A stretch of DNA of 64,000 bases from Marinobacter sp. THAF197a (GTDB lineage Bacteria > Pseudomonadota > Gammaproteobacteria > Pseudomonadales > Oleiphilaceae): contig NZ_CP045324.1 in the NCBI RefSeq assembly GCF_009363275.1, positions 3,534,001 to 3,598,000 on the forward strand. Reading direction: 5' to 3'. Positions 61,581-64,000 of the stretch are shown here, one piece after another. Positions within the stretch are counted from its first letter, which is position 1; each line of letters begins with the position of its first letter. Below the pieces are notes generated by a model. That model saw only the letters and a list, made by a program, of their open reading frames with translations. It did no database searches and was not told the DNA's origin. The translations under genes were made by a program, and so were the position numbers.

Positions 61581-62216
61581 TTGAGTCAGTTTCACTCTCC
61601 CCAACCGTTTGAATCCCATCCGGACACCCTGTCCAGGACGGAGCTCCGCAGGCACCTCAGGCAAAAACGCCGAGCCTTATCCTTCGAGCAGCAACAACAG
61701 GCCTCGGAACGACTGACACTGAATCTTCTGAAACATCCGGCCCTTCACCGCGCCAGGCACATTGGCATCTACCTGCCCAATGACGGCGAGATCGACCCAA
61801 GCCTTTATATCGACTTGGGCCGGCGCAAGGGCATCCGGTTTTACCTGCCGATTCTGCACCCGGTGTATCCGGGCAAACTGGTGTTCAGTCCGTACTTTGA
61901 CGGTGTTGAACTGACCGCCAATCGGTTTGGTATTCCGGAGCCGGCGTTTCCGCGCTCAAGGCGCAGACCGGCCTGGGCACTGGATGCGGTGCTGTTTCCG
62001 CTGGTAGGTTTTGATGAGCAGGGGGGAAGGCTCGGCATGGGCGGCGGGTTCTATGACCGCACGTTCGCCTTCAGCCGGATAAGGCCGGCCATGGCACCCA
62101 AGCTGATAGGGCTGGCCCACGATTTTCAGAAAGTCCGTGAATTACCGATAGAATCCTGGGATGTGCCCCTGCACGGCGTGGTTACGGACCAGCGCTGTTA
62201 CCGGTTCAGACCCTGA
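61581..62216 (+). CDS. ygfA: 5-formyltetrahydrofolate cyclo-ligase
   Basis: A 211-residue enzyme that returns 5-formyl-THF to the folate pool. The ATP/metal-binding motif RLGMGGGFYDRTF is complete, and IGIYLPNDGEIDPSLYI is typical. The only start that stays outside 6S RNA is TTG at the first base given, with GGGAAG ahead; an in-frame ATG 16 codons upstream lies inside the RNA. It is co-transcribed with ssrS in related bacteria. Confidence 0.92.
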   Translation: MSQFHSPQPFESHPDTLSRTELRRHLRQKRRALSFEQQQQASERLTLNLLKHPALHRARHIGIYLPNDGEIDPSLYIDLGRRKGIRFYLPILHPVYPGKLVFSPYFDGVELTANRFGIPEPAFPRSRRRPAWALDAVLFPLVGFDEQGGRLGMGGGFYDRTFAFSRIRPAMAPKLIGLAHDFQKVRELPIESWDVPLHGVVTDQRCYRFRP

Positions 62217-62365
62217 TTGGCAGACTGGATAAACCCGACCGCTGGCGCAGCCGCCCGGTCGGCACGTTTGTCTTCTGAGGCCTGGATGGAAGTGAAGCCG
62301 GTAACGACAAGGCCGACAGCAAAGATGAGCACGATGGCGCGGATGATGTCAGGCTTGTTACCCAT
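62198..62365 (-). CDS. Small single-pass membrane protein
   Basis: A 55-residue frame read directly from the sequence: one membrane segment (IIRAIVLIFAVGLVVTGF, about 7-24) and a charged then Ala-rich tail (SEDKRADRAAAPAV). It ends by overlapping ygfA by 19 nt on the other strand. Codon usage looks coding, and an AAACGGGAAA stretch precedes the ATG. No family is recognised. Confidence 0.6.
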   Translation of the reverse strand: MGNKPDIIRAIVLIFAVGLVVTGFTSIQASEDKRADRAAAPAVGFIQSANQGLNR

Positions 62366-62569
62366 TACGTATTTCCCGTTTTTTCTTTGAGTTAATTAGT
62401 TGGAAAATCAGCTAGCTATTCTCGGGTTCGAGAATTAGACGAAAGACTAACACGTAACTTCAATTTTACAATTTTTGACTCGTTACAGTTATGTAAGGGT
62501 TTTTGCGCCGGTATGCGAGGCCGGAGAATGACGCCCGACACCGGGCTCCCTGATCTCACGTGGATCACC

Positions 62570-62630
62570 GAATCAGTGGGTGGATGGGCTTTCCGAAACA
62601 CGCTCCTTCGGCACATCCACCCCCTGATTC
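62570..62630. repeat. Inverted-repeat element with the shared 24-nt core
   Basis: Arms at 62570-62586 and 62614-62630 are complementary over 17 nt with one mismatch. The inside contains the same 24-nt core as the repeat near 16930, plus a CCGAA/TTCGG hairpin. It lies just beyond the 3' end of ilvA. Confidence 0.75.
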
Positions 62631-62654
62631 TGCTTGGGTGATTTTGCCCGGTTT

Positions 62655-64000
62655 CTACTTTTCGTTTGCGCTTCCGTTACCCGCGCCGAGGAACAACCGG
62701 TAGGCTTCGTTATCGGTCATGTTTTCGTAGCGGAAACCCACCTTCTCCAGCATCTTTTCGAAATCCGGAATCTCATCCTCATTCACCTGTGCTCCCAGCA
62801 GCACGCGGCTGTAGGCGGCGCCGTGGTTGCGGTAGTGGAACAGGGAGATGTTCCAGCGGGTGCCGAGGGACATCAGGAATTTCAGCAGGGCGCCCGGGCG
62901 TTCGGGGAATTCGAACTGGTACACCACTTCGTTATCCACTGACGGCGCATGGCCGCCGACCATGTGGCGGATGTGTTGTTTGGCCAGGTCGCTGTCGGTC
63001 AGGTCGATCACGGAGTAGCCGTTTTCGCGGAGTTCCTGCACCAGGTCTTCCCGGCCGTGGCCGCCAGCCTGGATCTGGATACCGACGAAGATGGTGGCGT
63101 CGTCAGAGTCCGAATAGCGGTAGTTGAACTCGGTGATGCTGCGCTTGTGCAAGGCGTTGATGAAGGTCTTGAAGGCACCCGGGCGTTCCGGGATGGTGAC
63201 CGCCAGGATGGCTTCGCGTTTTTCACCGATTTCCGTGCGCTCTGAGATGTAGCGCAACCGGTCGAAGTTCATATTGGCGCCGCTGAGCGTGGCGATCAGG
63301 TTTTCGTTTTCGATCTGTTCCCGCTCAACGTACTTCTTGATGCCAGCGACGCCCAGGGCGCCGGCAGGTTCGGCGATGGAGCGGGTGTCTTCGAAAACGT
63401 CCTTGATAGCCGCGCAGATTTCATCGGTGGATACCGTGATCACTTCATCCACATAATCCTTGCAGATTTCCCAGGGGTATTTGCCAATCTGCTTGACCGC
63501 GACGCCGTCGGCAAAGATGCCCACTTCGTCCAGCACTACCCTCTTGCCAGCTTTCATAGCCGCTTGCAGGCAGTTGGAGTCTTCCGGCTCGACCCCGATC
63601 ACCTTGATTTCCGGGCGAAGGTATTTGATATAGGCGGCCATGCCGGCAATCAGGCCGCCGCCGCCCACGCAGATGAAGATGGCGTGGATGGGCTGGCTGA
63701 ACTGCCACATGATTTCCATGGCCACCGTGCCCTGGCCGGCAATCACATCCGGGTCGTCGTAAGGCGGGATGTAGGTATAGCCGTGTTTCTTGATCAGCTC
63801 CTGGGCATGGGCCGCGGCTTCATCAAAAGCATCGCCTTTGAGCACTACCCGGGCACCATGGTCCCGCACCGAGCGCACTTTGATCTCCGGGGTGGTCTGG
63901 GGCATCACGATCACCGCCTTGATGCCCAGCTTCTTGGCTGCCAGCGCCACGCCCTGGGCATGGTTGCCGGCGGAGGCACAAATCACCCCTTTGGCTTTCT
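62655..64000 (-). CDS. ilvA: Threonine ammonia-lyase, biosynthetic, partial
   Basis: The C-terminal 448 codons of IlvA; the N-terminus with the PLP lysine is beyond the right edge. The first visible part (KAKGVICASAGNHAQG) is the conserved phosphate-binding segment. The PLP-fold continues with VGGGGLIAGMAAYIK, and two ACT-like regulatory domains follow (FKTFINALHKRSITEFNYR and LKFLMSLGTRWNISLFHYR), as in the isoleucine-sensitive enzyme. It makes 2-oxobutanoate for isoleucine. Confidence 0.96.
   Translation of the reverse strand, partial: KAKGVICASAGNHAQGVALAAKKLGIKAVIVMPQTTPEIKVRSVRDHGARVVLKGDAFDEAAAHAQELIKKHGYTYIPPYDDPDVIAGQGTVAMEIMWQFSQPIHAIFICVGGGGLIAGMAAYIKYLRPEIKVIGVEPEDSNCLQAAMKAGKRVVLDEVGIFADGVAVKQIGKYPWEICKDYVDEVITVSTDEICAAIKDVFEDTRSIAEPAGALGVAGIKKYVEREQIENENLIATLSGANMNFDRLRYISERTEIGEKREAILAVTIPERPGAFKTFINALHKRSITEFNYRYSDSDDATIFVGIQIQAGGHGREDLVQELRENGYSVIDLTDSDLAKQHIRHMVGGHAPSVDNEVVYQFEFPERPGALLKFLMSLGTRWNISLFHYRNHGAAYSRVLLGAQVNEDEIPDFEKMLEKVGFRYENMTDNEAYRLFLGAGNGSANEK

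Noticed and set aside
1..64000. CRISPR arrays, tRNA or rRNA genes, prophage
   Set aside because: No regularly spaced repeats, no cloverleaf or rRNA stretches, and no phage structural or integrase genes were recognised.

Overview
The window is almost certainly chromosomal DNA of a marine gammaproteobacterium, most likely Marinobacter or a close relative. Pointers are moderate-to-high GC, a wax ester synthase/DGAT gene, an FFLEELY-type protein and a PHA-system protein beside ubiEJB, a gammaproteobacterial zapA-6S RNA-ygfA block, and an acuR-acuI pair typical of bacteria that meet acrylate or DMSP. I saw no tRNA, rRNA, CRISPR array, transposase or phage gene.

Layout. (1) 1-4692: a pqqABCDE operon on the minus strand ending in an S9 peptidase (cut by the left edge) that makes the PQQ cofactor. 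(2) 4693-10229: a divergent NosR-like flavo-iron-sulfur membrane protein, then acuI/acuR and the aldehyde dehydrogenase exaC. (3) 10230-22359: a guanidine island. Two guanidine-I (ykkC) riboswitches precede, respectively, an operon of two DUF1989 proteins, a biotin carboxylase of the urea/guanidine type and a periplasmic binding protein, and a separate permease/ATPase operon. Between them lie a TetR gene flanked by inverted repeats, a type III glutamine synthetase and a MetX-like alpha/beta hydrolase. (4) 22363-42696: an alcohol-oxidation region. It has two quinoprotein alcohol dehydrogenases, one with the lanthanide signature (D-Y-D) and one with the calcium signature (D-F-S), a cytochrome c, a MoxJ/PedG-like protein, a PedA1A2BC-like ABC system, a NitT/TauT-type ABC cassette, two LuxR-type response regulators, two histidine kinases, a FIST sensor protein and a porin. 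(5) 42875-46643: storage-lipid-associated genes. (6) 46760-56730: housekeeping genes ubiE-ubiJ-ubiB, hisI-hisE, tatABC, rsmE and, on the minus strand, pepP-ubiH-ubiI-like. (7) 56743-60711: ygfB and a zrg-like zinc locus (DUF2796, DUF3299, ABC ATPase and permease). (8) 60831-64000: zapB-like gene, zapA, 6S RNA, ygfA, a small membrane protein and the 3' part of ilvA.

How it fits together. Alcohols entering the periplasm would be oxidised by either PQQ dehydrogenase, with electrons passing to the cytochrome c; ExaC takes the aldehyde to the acid, and the pqq operon supplies the cofactor. A short conserved motif (consensus AGTTCYTTRGTAST) recurs in six intergenic regions of this gene set, which suggests one regulon under one of the two LuxR-type regulators. 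The guanidine island would import guanidine, carboxylate and deiminate it to allophanate, and assimilate the ammonia through the neighbouring glutamine synthetase. No allophanate hydrolase is present in the window.
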